Positions 1 through 7,095 of a stretch of 15,467 bases of DNA are shown here, piece after piece. This DNA is from Balneolales bacterium (GTDB lineage: Bacteria; Bacteroidota; Rhodothermia; Balneolales; Natronogracilivirgulaceae): assembly GCA_007133995.1 (NCBI GenBank), contig SLLP01000159.1, positions 1 through 15,467 of the forward strand, read 5' to 3'. Numbering within the stretch: the stretch's first letter is position 1; the number at the start of each line of letters is the position of its first letter. A program made the position numbers and the translations under genes. The notes under the pieces were generated by a model. It saw nothing but the letters and a program-made list of their open reading frames with translations, was not told the origin of the DNA and made no database searches.

Positions 1-293
1 AGTTTTCTTTTTTGTTCGTTTTGGCTTTGCCTGTTTGTTCACAAGTTTGTTGATAATAACCGTTCTTTAGATTTATTTTTAGGCGATTCACAATATTTTT
101 TGAACGGGTCACATATTACACACATTTTGTATTGTCAACTTCTTCCAACAGGATCGGTTGGAAGCATGAGATGTTGGCAGCAAACGATTAACTGTTAATA
201 ATTGGTTATCTTTCAAACAAAATTAATTACCGGAAATCGAATCAACAGGTTGATAGTGTGGTTATCCCCATGCTTGTCAACAACAGATAACAT
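1..293. promoter_or_regulatory. AT-rich gene-free region upstream of dtd
   Basis: No convincing complete gene is visible here. The stretch contains a perfect 8-bp inverted repeat (CTTCCAAC at 142-149, GTTGGAAG at 157-164, 7-nt loop) without a following T-run, so it does not look like an intrinsic terminator. It also holds two copies of GGTTATC (204-210 and 260-266) and an inverted GATAAC at 286-291 just before the dtd start. Four 9-mers are within one mismatch of the DnaA box consensus TTWTNCACA or the stricter TTATCCACA: 35-43, 48-56 (reverse strand), 116-124 and 262-270. It must carry the dtd promoter, but I cannot place a -10/-35 or a Bacteroidota-type -7 element with confidence. A minus-strand GTG at 42-40 opens a Lys-rich reading frame running off the left edge, so a divergent gene may begin here. 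Confidence 0.35.
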
Positions 294-734
294 ATGAAAG
301 CAGTAGTACAACGGGTCTCAGAAGCATCGGTAAAAGTTGAAGGTAAAACAAAAGGGCGTATTGCCCGTGGTTTGTTGATCCTCCTGGCAGTGCACAGGGA
401 TGATACAGAAGATCAGCTTAAATGGGTGGCGGACAAATGCCGGCGCCTTCGAATTTTTGAGGATGATGAGGGTAAAATGAACCGAAGCGTGGAGGATGTT
501 GATGGAGAGGTGCTTCTGGTTTCACAGTTTACGCTGTACGGGGATGTGAAGAAAGGAACACGCCCCAGCTTCATAGCATCGGCTGGCCCTGATAAGGCCG
601 AATCGATTTACGAACAGATGATCACCAATATGGAACGGTCCATGCCCGGAAAAGTAAAAACCGGTATTTTTGCTGCTAAAATGGAAGTTTCGTTGATTAA
701 CGACGGACCGGTAACAATCATAGTTGAGCGCTGA
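294..734 (+). CDS. dtd: D-aminoacyl-tRNA deacylase
   Basis: This enzyme hydrolyses D-amino acids, and glycine mischarged on tRNA-Ala, from aminoacyl-tRNA in the cytoplasm, and so acts in chiral proofreading of translation. The 146-residue product has the usual length of the DTD family. The two active-site signatures are visible: SQFTL at residues 77-81, with Thr80 matching the conserved threonine, and the cross-subunit DGPVTI at 137-142, which carries the Gly-cisPro motif. RPSF (90-93) is also typical. The N-terminus MKAVVQRV is the standard family start, which fixes the ATG at 294 although no clear Shine-Dalgarno sequence precedes it. Its TGA shares one base with the ATG of the next gene (TGATG), so the two are probably one transcript with coupled translation. 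Nothing looks damaged. Confidence 0.97.
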   Translation: MKAVVQRVSEASVKVEGKTKGRIARGLLILLAVHRDDTEDQLKWVADKCRRLRIFEDDEGKMNRSVEDVDGEVLLVSQFTLYGDVKKGTRPSFIASAGPDKAESIYEQMITNMERSMPGKVKTGIFAAKMEVSLINDGPVTIIVER

Positions 735-1642
735 TGGCACTTGTCTTCATCTTTATTGACGGGGTTGGCCTTGGCGCGGACAATGAGCATAATCCATTCA
801 CAATGAATGACTATCCCGCATTTTCAGCGATGACAGGCGGACAGAGATTTACCTCCGCAGCAGAAAAATATAAAAATGGAAACCATTTTTTTGGCCCGAT
901 AGATGCCTGTCTTGGAGTGGAAGGATTACCGCAAAGCGGTACCGGTCAGGTAACACTGTTCACAGGTGTCAACTCCGCACGCTTGCTTGGGAGGCATTTT
1001 GGACCATATCCCCATTCGGCAATTCGCGAAATCCTGTCGGGAAAGAGCATTTTTCAGAAAATAGGTACAGAAAAGGGGCGCTGTTTTTTTATGAATGCGT
1101 TTCCAAAACAATTTATTGATTATGTAAATTCTACCAACAGATGGTCGAGCACCACATTCATGACCGTACAAGCCGGATTTAAACTGAATTCGGTGAAGGA
1201 GATCATCGATGGTCACGCGATTACAGCCGAGTTGACCCAGTATGCCTGGCGGACACGTCTCTCTATTGATGTGCCGGTCATAACCGAAAAAGAGGCAGCT
1301 GAAAGGGTTATTACTGCAGCGAAGAACAAGGATGTTGTACTTGTGGAATATTATTTAACCGACAAAGCCGGCCACAGCCGGGATGCAGCTCTTGCACACA
1401 ATACACTCATCCGGTTAGACCGGTTTTTGCAACATCTGCTAGATCATCAGGCAGAACACGGTTATACCATGCTGCTGACCAGTGACCATGGCAACCTGGA
1501 GGATCTTTCGGTAAAAACCCATACACGGAACGCCGTGCCGTTTTTTGTACTTGGCGAAGGCGCCACGTTATTCAGCGATGTAAAAACCATTCAGGAGGTG
1601 ACTCCACTTTGTGTGGAGTGGTACCGGTCATCGCTTTGGTAA
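734..1642 (+). CDS. Alkaline-phosphatase-superfamily metalloenzyme, substrate unknown
   Basis: The 302-residue protein has the metal-ligand pattern of the superfamily containing cofactor-independent phosphoglycerate mutase, phosphopentomutase and alkaline phosphatase. FIDGVG at the N-terminus supplies Asp9, DKAGH at 210-214 gives Asp210 and His214, SDHGNLED at 250-257 gives Asp251 and His252, and THTRNAVP at 262-269 gives His263. SGTGQ at 68-72 is a plausible nucleophile site (Thr70), by position rather than by proof. It is much shorter than phosphoglycerate mutase (about 510 residues) and seems to lack the large inserted phosphotransferase domain, so mutase activity should not be assumed; a phosphatase or phosphonate/phosphate-ester hydrolase is possible. 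There is no signal peptide. The start overlaps the dtd stop by one base, and the last 15 bp overlap the convergent adk gene. The family call is secure, the reaction unknown. Confidence 0.85.
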   Translation: MALVFIFIDGVGLGADNEHNPFTMNDYPAFSAMTGGQRFTSAAEKYKNGNHFFGPIDACLGVEGLPQSGTGQVTLFTGVNSARLLGRHFGPYPHSAIREILSGKSIFQKIGTEKGRCFFMNAFPKQFIDYVNSTNRWSSTTFMTVQAGFKLNSVKEIIDGHAITAELTQYAWRTRLSIDVPVITEKEAAERVITAAKNKDVVLVEYYLTDKAGHSRDAALAHNTLIRLDRFLQHLLDHQAEHGYTMLLTSDHGNLEDLSVKTHTRNAVPFFVLGEGATLFSDVKTIQEVTPLCVEWYRSSLW

Positions 1643-2188
1643 AGCCGATAAAATCCGCTGAAATATATCTTCAATGGAGCCTGTACCATCGACGGACCGG
1701 AACATACCTGTCTGCTGATAATAATCCATAACGGGTGCGGTTTCCTCTTTATAAACTTCCAGGCGTGTCTTGATTTTTTCTTCCGTATCGTCGGACCTGC
1801 CCTCTCCGCGACTCAGAAGGCGCTGTATGAGCTCCTCATCAGATGCATGAAGAGAGATGAAGGCATCAACAGATTCGTTGCGACGCTCAAGAAGATTGTC
1901 GAATGCCACTGCCTGTTCAACAGTGCGAGGAAATCCATCGATGACATAGCCATCTTTGTACTCATCACCGGCTATAGTTTGTTCCACCAAGTCAACTACA
2001 GTCTGGTCTGGAACAAGATGGCCTTCATCTATGATTGACTTGACAATGTGACCAAGTTCAGTACCTTCGTTGATAGCATCACGAAACATTTTTCCGGTAG
2101 AAAGGTGATTGATCCCGAGATGATCAGCTACCTTTTTTGCCTGGGTGCCCTTTCCGGCACCCGGAGGACCAAATATTATAATTATCAT
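1628..2188 (-). CDS. adk: Adenylate kinase
   Basis: Catalyses ATP + AMP = 2 ADP in the cytoplasm and sets the adenylate energy charge. The 186-residue product is the short-LID form, without the zinc-finger LID of about 30 extra residues seen in Gram-positive enzymes. Visible motifs are the P-loop GPPGAGKGT (7-15), the AMP-site LSTGKMFR (29-36), DGFPRT (84-89), and the arginine-rich catalytic region with Arg123, Arg127, Arg131 and Arg142. The ATG at 2188 gives the standard family N-terminus with the P-loop at residue 7. The gene converges on the metalloenzyme gene with a 15-bp tail-to-tail overlap, which leaves no room for a terminator between them. It is divergent from the PhaR-type regulator. 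In many bacteria adk sits in the secY ribosomal cluster; here it is on its own. Confidence 0.97.
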   Translation of the reverse strand: MIIIIFGPPGAGKGTQAKKVADHLGINHLSTGKMFRDAINEGTELGHIVKSIIDEGHLVPDQTVVDLVEQTIAGDEYKDGYVIDGFPRTVEQAVAFDNLLERRNESVDAFISLHASDEELIQRLLSRGEGRSDDTEEKIKTRLEVYKEETAPVMDYYQQTGMFRSVDGTGSIEDIFQRILSALPKR

Positions 2189-2349
2189 CTTTTATTAATA
2201 ATGTTTTAGGAAGGTTGGAGAATGTGTAGTGCTCCATACAGAATATATCAATACAAAAGAAATTGACAAAAAAAGATCACATAAGCGTGAATAGTTGGCA
2301 TCGCTTCAAAAAAACAAACTTTCTTATTAACGCATTGCATAATAAATTA

Positions 2350-2364
2350 TAACGCGTAGCGTTA
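2350..2364. promoter_or_regulatory. Palindrome upstream of phaR-type gene
   Basis: TAACGC-GTA-GCGTTA is a perfect 6-bp inverted repeat with a 3-bp centre, in the AT-rich divergent spacer between adk and the PhaR-type gene, about 58 bp before the chosen phaR start. PhaR proteins are DNA-binding regulators that often control their own transcription, so an operator is a reasonable guess. The sequence does not match a PhaR site that I know, and a short palindrome can arise by chance. Confidence 0.3.
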
Positions 2365-2422
2365 CAAGCATATATCATGATTGCACAGTTTTTTCCAACA
2401 GTTACTCCCAATGGATAAAATC

Positions 2423-2827
2423 ATGACTGAAAGATGGATAAAGCGGTATGCCAACCGCAAAATGTACGATGTGGAAGAAAGTAAATATGTGTCACTTGGC
2501 GATCTGGCTGAAATCATCAGGTCTGGAGAAAGCATAAAAGTGACTGACAAAAGCGGAAAGGAGGACTACACCGCCCAGGTGCTCCGGCAGATTATCATGG
2601 ACCAGAACAAGCAATCTGACTCCTCATCTGTATCTCTTCTGCATGAATGGGTCAGAATGGGTGGATCTTTTCTGGATCAGCAATGGGATGGTTTCCGAAG
2701 CGGAATGGAAGATTGGATAAATGATAGAAAAGCCAAATTGTTAAAAGGGCTGAATCGGGATGAATTCGAGAAACTGAAGAAAAAAGTACTGGAGCTGGAA
2801 AAGAAAGTTGATGAAATCGATAATTAA
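2423..2827 (+). CDS. phaR: PhaR-type polyhydroxyalkanoate accumulation regulator
   Basis: The 134-residue product carries the PHB/PHA accumulation regulator DNA-binding domain at its N-terminus: RWIKRYANRKMYD (4-16) corresponds to the family signature RxIKRYxNRxLYD, followed by a segment ending in SIKVTDKSGKEDYT. The C-terminal third is charged and predicted to form a coiled coil (KLKKKVLELEKKVDEI), which would suit oligomerisation. Proteins of this family bind DNA and PHA granules and repress phasin genes until granules form. Three in-frame starts exist: TTG 2381, ATG 2411 and ATG 2423. I chose 2423 because it puts the family domain at the N-terminus and has a weak purine-rich GGAT about 7 bases upstream; 2411 is a fair alternative. 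The phasin gene begins 22 bp downstream, a typical partner. No PHA synthase lies in the window. Confidence 0.88.
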   Translation: MTERWIKRYANRKMYDVEESKYVSLGDLAEIIRSGESIKVTDKSGKEDYTAQVLRQIIMDQNKQSDSSSVSLLHEWVRMGGSFLDQQWDGFRSGMEDWINDRKAKLLKGLNRDEFEKLKKKVLELEKKVDEIDN

Positions 2828-2849
2828 AAATATCCAAAGAGGTAGCATT

Positions 2850-3305
2850 ATGAGCAGTGAAAAGAAAAAAGAGACCGGAAAGGAAAAAAAGGAGAAGCAC
2901 GAATGGAATGAACGGGCCAAGGAAATATGGTTAGCCGGACTCGGAGCGTTGTCTGCTGTTGAAGAAGAGGGCAGCAAGCTGTTCCGCACACTTGTAGACC
3001 GAGGGACCTCCTACGAGAAGAAAAGAAAAGAGCAGATGGATGAGCTTTGGGAAGAAGTGTCCGAGCGCTATGAGAAAACGGGCAGCAAGGTCAGTGAGTC
3101 TTTCGATAAAACCGAAGAGCGCATAGAAAAGAACTTCAAGTCTATCATTTCCGGACTGGGTATTCCCACTCGCAAGGAAATAGAAGAGCTTTCAAACAAG
3201 GTAGATGCACTTAATAAAAAACTGGACAGCATGAAGGAAAAAGAGGGTTCATCTGCCCGCACTACTCAAAAAAGCGGAGGCAAGTCAGAGAAGAGCAAAA
3301 AATAG
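2850..3305 (+). CDS. Phasin-family PHA granule-associated protein
   Basis: This protein probably coats polyhydroxyalkanoate granules or links them to the nucleoid. The 151-residue product contains the phasin signature EIWLAGLGALSAVEEEGSKL (25-44), then a long amphipathic, coiled-coil-like charged helix (about 55-100), a GIPTRKEIEELSNKVDALN segment (104-122) typical of PhaF/PhaI-like phasins, and a short Lys/Ser-rich basic tail (131-151). That tail resembles a reduced version of the basic DNA-binding tail of PhaF. The N-terminal 20 residues are also very Lys/Glu-rich. I chose the ATG at 2850 because AGAGGT at 2838-2843 is a good Shine-Dalgarno match at suitable spacing; starts further upstream at 2808/2811 would overlap phaR. 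It lies directly behind the PhaR-type regulator, so co-transcription is likely. It converges on the acyltransferase gene across a 29-bp gap. Confidence 0.88.
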   Translation: MSSEKKKETGKEKKEKHEWNERAKEIWLAGLGALSAVEEEGSKLFRTLVDRGTSYEKKRKEQMDELWEEVSERYEKTGSKVSESFDKTEERIEKNFKSIISGLGIPTRKEIEELSNKVDALNKKLDSMKEKEGSSARTTQKSGGKSEKSKK

Positions 3306-3314
3306 AAAGATAAG

Positions 3315-3327
3315 CCACTTATAGTGG
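3315..3327. terminator. Small stem-loop between convergent genes
   Basis: CCACT (3315-3319) and AGTGG (3323-3327) form a 5-bp stem with a 3-nt loop in the 29-bp gap between the phasin gene and the convergent acyltransferase gene. There is no T-run on either side, so if it helps to end transcription it is not a standard intrinsic terminator. A palindromic GAAGCTTC (3329-3336) follows, partly inside the acyltransferase stop region. Confidence 0.25.
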
Positions 3328-3334
3328 GGAAGCT

Positions 3335-4513
3335 TCAGCTATTGTTGTCTGATTCCCGGGCGATGGACCAGACGAAGCTCCCCTCCTTTCGCACCCTTTC
3401 CGTTTTGCTCAAGCCTCGGTTGCCATAAGGCGGTTTTCTCAGTTTGCGGAACAGAGCCAATAATATCCAGCCAAAAGGCAAATAGTAGCCGATAAGATCC
3501 CAATCACGCACCCAGCGGTTCCTGATGTCTCGCTTTTCTTTTCGGTCATGGAAATCACGATAGTGACGGGTAAACAGAATGGGCCACCCTAACGGACTTG
3601 TAAGCCATCTTCTGTTTTTAAGACTGCGAAAAGACTGAAAAAGGGATGCAAAATCGTAGGGACGCCGACCGTACTTTTCTGTAAGCTCATTCAACTCCTT
3701 TTGCATTTTCTTACGGATGTGTTCTGCAATGATTTCTGCTTCTTCCCTGTCGGGCTCTTTTGCTGAATTAATGTTGCCAGGAGCAGTCTCATCTCTGATG
3801 GAAATGGGCTTACCAACAAAAAACTTCATATTGCAGGGAAAGCCAAAATAAAAGAAGAACGGGAAAATTACGGCAACTATAAAAAGAGGAACAGGCAAAA
3901 AAGGAATACCAAGAAGCCGGCTGCTAAGGAAATCAAGCCAGCGAAAGGTCAGATTGGCGGGGTTAATCCATTCGGCATTAACCCCGTAAACCGGCAACAC
4001 CGGGACATTGTAACGCGCAGCAAGCTTTACAAAGCTGGGCTGGAACCTTTGCAACTGATACCTGCGGTTAAAGCCCTTTCCGATACCGGGGATGCCTTCA
4101 GGATAATAGATCACCCGACCGCCCCGTGCAAGGATACGGTCAAAATTAATATAGGTTTGGTCAACAGCTCCAAACTTGCGCCACCAGTTGTCTAATCCGA
4201 ATGGTCTCATCCACCAGTTAATTGCCAACTTTGGCGAATAAAGTGGTTTTATCTTAGCCTCATTTCCAAACCCACCCTGTTGCCATAACAGCTGATCAAG
4301 AACAAAGGAGTCATGCGGGAAGGCATTGCCGCTGTGATTTGAGGCAAGAATTACAGGACCACTTTTTGGTATATTCTCGAATCCATGGACAGAGGCACGG
4401 TAATAATACGCAATGATCCACGATGAGACCTCCCTGTAGAAACTCTCGAGATACTCGAAGTCAACAGGATCCTCGAAGGAAGTGATATTGGAGTAGCGAT
4501 GACTGGGTATCAT
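3335..4513 (-). CDS. Lysophospholipid/glycerol-phosphate acyltransferase family protein (PlsC-like)
   Basis: This is probably a membrane-associated acyltransferase that moves a fatty acyl group onto a glycerolipid or lysolipid. Motif I is NHSGNAFPHD at residues 59-68, which supplies the catalytic His60 and Asp68. Motif III is YYPEG at 136-140, within a segment (GIGKGFNRRYQLQRF, 142-156) that resembles the DGAT-like branch, followed by PVLPVYG (171-177). A hydrophobic stretch at about 206-226 may anchor the enzyme. The 392-residue length exceeds plain PlsC (about 240) because of a C-terminal extension of around 150 residues of unknown role. The start at 4513 makes an ATGA overlap with the stop of the upstream UbiB-type kinase gene, and the protein then begins MIPSHRYSN. 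A longer frame from 4576 would overlap that gene by 67 bp and is unlikely. The substrate cannot be read from sequence. Confidence 0.85.
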   Translation of the reverse strand: MIPSHRYSNITSFEDPVDFEYLESFYREVSSWIIAYYYRASVHGFENIPKSGPVILASNHSGNAFPHDSFVLDQLLWQQGGFGNEAKIKPLYSPKLAINWWMRPFGLDNWWRKFGAVDQTYINFDRILARGGRVIYYPEGIPGIGKGFNRRYQLQRFQPSFVKLAARYNVPVLPVYGVNAEWINPANLTFRWLDFLSSRLLGIPFLPVPLFIVAVIFPFFFYFGFPCNMKFFVGKPISIRDETAPGNINSAKEPDREEAEIIAEHIRKKMQKELNELTEKYGRRPYDFASLFQSFRSLKNRRWLTSPLGWPILFTRHYRDFHDRKEKRDIRNRWVRDWDLIGYYLPFGWILLALFRKLRKPPYGNRGLSKTERVRKEGSFVWSIARESDNNS

Positions 4514-6234
4514 ATTCGTCTGTTGAACAAAAAGAAAAGAAGACCTATGATAAACAGTCCGCTCCACAGCGGCCACGGGCCGTTCTGCACCACCGCCAGC
4601 GTTCCGGCAAGTACAAAGGCTCCGCTCATGATATTTCCGCCAAGATTTTGAATCGAATCGGGTTTTGGAGTACGGTCGTTGAGCGTGTCTTCAAGGTGAT
4701 TCAGCGTATCAGCGGTTATTCGCGGCAGCCTCATGATCACGTCGATCAGTTCAGGAGTACCTCTCCACAACTCATTGGCAATGGTAGCCGGGTGGAACTG
4801 CTCCTGGAATATCTTCAATGCATATTTTCTGGAGACAGCCGGAATATCGATTTTCGGATTGAGCATCTTACCGACACCCTCATAGGTAATAAGCGCCTTG
4901 GTCATGAGCGTCATTTCAACAGGAAAAAATACACGGTGCCGGCCACCGATAGAAAGAGAATTAATGATAAGAAGTCCCAGGCTGAAGTCACCGTATGAGG
5001 CGTGCTGATAGAAACGGCGAAGCAGATCAGATACAGAGCGCCGAAATCCATTGGGATCGCCGTTTTTGCCGATGCGTGCCATTGCTGTGAGGTTGCGCGT
5101 GGCACCCTCTATATCACCTGAAACCAGGGCGTGGAAGTAATAGAGCATGCGACGGCGTGTCCTGTCCTCAAAGCGTCCAACCATACCCAGATCAATGAAG
5201 CCGATTTTATTATCGTCCATGATTACGATGTTTCCGGGGTGCAAATCAGCATGAAAGAAACCGTCTTTATACAGCATCCGGATAATTGCTTCGGCGCCTC
5301 GGTCGATGATTTTGTTTTTTCGATCTGCTGAAGACTCAGCCAGCTCTTTTGAATCCGGTGATATTCCATCCATAAACTCCATGCACAGCACATTTCTGGT
5401 GCTGTATTCCCTGTAAATTTCCGGAAAGCGAATGTATTTCACATCGCTGAAATTGGCTTTGAAGATATCGGCATTGTCCGCTTCGTTTTCCAGATCGACC
5501 TCTTTGATGGTATAGGAGCCGAATTCACGTATCAGTCTTCGTGGTTGATACTGGGGAATGGTCCAGTTTAAAAAGTGTCCCAACCACCGTAGCAGGATGA
5601 TATCCGTCTCAACGGTATCACGAATGCCGGGCTTGATCACCTTGAGTACAACTACTTTTCCGTCAAGTGTTACCGCCTTGTGGGTTTGGGCTATCGAGGC
5701 AGACCCAAGCGGTTGCTCGTCAACAGAGATAAAAAAGTCCTCCAGCTTACCGCGCAGGTTGCGCTCTACGACATCCCGAATGCTTTCAAAAGGAACCTGT
5801 GGGAGGTTATATAGCAGATTTTTCAACTCACTGGTGACAACTCTTGGAAGAATATCCTCCCTGAGAGCAAGAATCTGACCAAGCTTGATATAGGTAGGGC
5901 CAAGCAATTCAAGACGCCTGCGAAGCTGTACCGGAAATGGGAGGTTACGTAAATCCCGTTTGACAAATGGCCGTATTAAAAAAGCCGAGAAGCGTGACGG
6001 AAAGGAGCGAAGACCTTTTTTTCGCTCCCTGGACAGCGATGCAACATAGGCGATAATGCCGCCCATAAACAAACCGGTTACATGGCGGTGTATTTGAAAA
6101 AAACGCCGAACCAAACCTTTGTAAGGAGCAAGCGGATCAAAATGTGATTTTTTCCCGGAATTAATACGCTCCATTTCCTCCTGACCGGAGTGGTCTTCGG
6201 TGTGATTTTCGCCTTGTCTTTGTTCGCTGTTCAT
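4510..6234 (-). CDS. UbiB/ABC1 (AarF) family atypical kinase
   Basis: This belongs to the UbiB/COQ8/AarF family of atypical protein-kinase-like ATPases, which support isoprenoid quinone synthesis or lipid homeostasis at membranes. Family motifs are in order: the KxGQ motif KLGQ (117-120), the nucleotide loop GSAS in PLGSASIAQTH (175-185), Lys198 in VVLKVIKP, the acidic helix around EVDLENEADNA (245-255), the catalytic loop HADLHPGN (328-335) and the metal-binding DLG (348-350). Two hydrophobic helices at the C-terminus (about 534-548 and 556-571) fit the usual membrane anchor. The length of 574 is normal. The start at 6234 is chosen for completeness; ATG 6174 lies right after an AGGAGG-like sequence, but only 2 bases away, and remains possible. 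Bacteria of the suspected group use menaquinone, so a ubiquinone role should not be assumed. The gene is translationally coupled to the acyltransferase. Confidence 0.93.
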   Translation of the reverse strand: MNSEQRQGENHTEDHSGQEEMERINSGKKSHFDPLAPYKGLVRRFFQIHRHVTGLFMGGIIAYVASLSRERKKGLRSFPSRFSAFLIRPFVKRDLRNLPFPVQLRRRLELLGPTYIKLGQILALREDILPRVVTSELKNLLYNLPQVPFESIRDVVERNLRGKLEDFFISVDEQPLGSASIAQTHKAVTLDGKVVVLKVIKPGIRDTVETDIILLRWLGHFLNWTIPQYQPRRLIREFGSYTIKEVDLENEADNADIFKANFSDVKYIRFPEIYREYSTRNVLCMEFMDGISPDSKELAESSADRKNKIIDRGAEAIIRMLYKDGFFHADLHPGNIVIMDDNKIGFIDLGMVGRFEDRTRRRMLYYFHALVSGDIEGATRNLTAMARIGKNGDPNGFRRSVSDLLRRFYQHASYGDFSLGLLIINSLSIGGRHRVFFPVEMTLMTKALITYEGVGKMLNPKIDIPAVSRKYALKIFQEQFHPATIANELWRGTPELIDVIMRLPRITADTLNHLEDTLNDRTPKPDSIQNLGGNIMSGAFVLAGTLAVVQNGPWPLWSGLFIIGLLFFLFNRRI

Positions 6235-6480
6235 CCGGTTTTGTTTCTATTGAAGAGAATTAGCAAGATATCCGCAGATGGTCAGATTTGCAATCATGTG
6301 ATGGAAAACCATGAAGAACCAGTGAGCCAATAGCGGATGGGACGACATGCTCAATTTTTCAGAGCCTGATTTTTTATTTTCAGGATGTATTGCAATGTTA
6401 TAACTAACCGTTAAGTTTACATCTTTATATCGATGCAAATTTTGATCCAAGCTGATTCTATTCCCGCAGATAGCTAAGAG
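6235..6480. promoter_or_regulatory. Divergent promoter region, ubiB-type gene / DUF502 gene
   Basis: This 246-bp spacer lies between two divergently transcribed genes and must hold promoters for both. It is AT-rich towards the DUF502 side. CCGCAGAT occurs twice in the same orientation (6272-6279 and 6464-6471). I cannot place promoter boxes with confidence. A 67-codon minus-strand frame (6247-6450) ends 12 bp before the kinase start, but its product is not recognisable. Confidence 0.35.
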
Positions 6481-7095
6481 ATGAACAAGTTTAAAAATTT
6501 CATACGTACTTCAATGTTCGGCGGTCTGGTGGTATTGATGCCGATACTGGTTTTCTTTCTGGTGGTACGCTGGCTGTACCGTGTCATGACCGATGTAATT
6601 TATCCGGTAACTTCGCTGCTTGTCGATAAGACGCCGTTGCAGCAGCTTCTGGCAGATGTGGTTGTTATCTCATCAATATTAATAATCTGTTTTCTCTTCG
6701 GGGTATTTGTGAAGACTCATATGGGAAACCTTATTTTCAAAGGAGTTGAGAATGCCACTCTTCGTTACGCTCCGGGTTATAGCATGATCAAGGAGACGGT
6801 GATGATGTTTTTTGGAAGGAGTCGATCGCCGTTTTCAGCAGTGGCCCTTGTACGCCCCTTTTCCAGCGAGACGATGATGACAGCTTTCATCACAGATGAG
6901 CACCCCGACGGCAGTTATACCGTGTTTATTCCCACGGCACCGAATCCCACTTCGGGTAACATCTACCATCTTCCGAGGGAGCGTGTTCATATCGTTGATG
7001 TGCCGGTTGATGAGGCCCTGAGAACTATTTTGAGCTGTGGCATTGGGTCAACCAACATGATTCTCAAAACCGGTGAGCTGAGAAAAATACCCTGA
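6481..7095 (+). CDS. DUF502 family membrane protein
   Basis: The 204-residue product has the DUF502 layout: a basic N-terminus (MNKFKNFIRT), a first membrane helix at about 12-34, a second at about 57-78, and a soluble C-terminal domain with the family signature VFIPTAPNPTSG (148-159). Bacterial members are integral inner-membrane proteins without an assigned function; plant relatives (COV/LCV proteins) act in vascular patterning, probably through membrane traffic. The ATG at 6481 has a weak purine stretch (AAGAG) directly upstream. The gene is divergent from the UbiB-type kinase, so a shared role in the envelope is possible but not shown. A perfect 12-bp palindrome begins at the last base of the stop codon. 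Confidence 0.9.
   Translation: MNKFKNFIRTSMFGGLVVLMPILVFFLVVRWLYRVMTDVIYPVTSLLVDKTPLQQLLADVVVISSILIICFLFGVFVKTHMGNLIFKGVENATLRYAPGYSMIKETVMMFFGRSRSPFSAVALVRPFSSETMMTAFITDEHPDGSYTVFIPTAPNPTSGNIYHLPRERVHIVDVPVDEALRTILSCGIGSTNMILKTGELRKIP

Noticed and set aside
1..42. Minus-strand frame starting at GTG 42 (VNKQAKPKRTKKKT) that runs off the left edge
   Set aside because: Only 14 codons are visible, there is no Shine-Dalgarno sequence, and Lys-rich frames arise easily from T-rich DNA. It could be a real divergent gene but cannot be supported here.
2808..2849. Longer phasin start inside the phaR coding region
   Set aside because: TTG 2808 and ATG 2811 overlap the phaR end in another frame, while ATG 2850 has a good Shine-Dalgarno match (AGAGGT) and a family-like N-terminus.
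4514..4576. Longer acyltransferase N-terminus (MAAVERTVYHRS...)
   Set aside because: It would overlap the kinase gene by 67 bp and adds residues unlike the family; the ATGA overlap at 4513 is a better start.
6247..6450. 67-codon minus-strand frame between the UbiB-type kinase and DUF502 genes
   Set aside because: The product is not recognisable, there is no ribosome binding site, and it fills the divergent promoter region. It is more likely chance or a decayed fragment.
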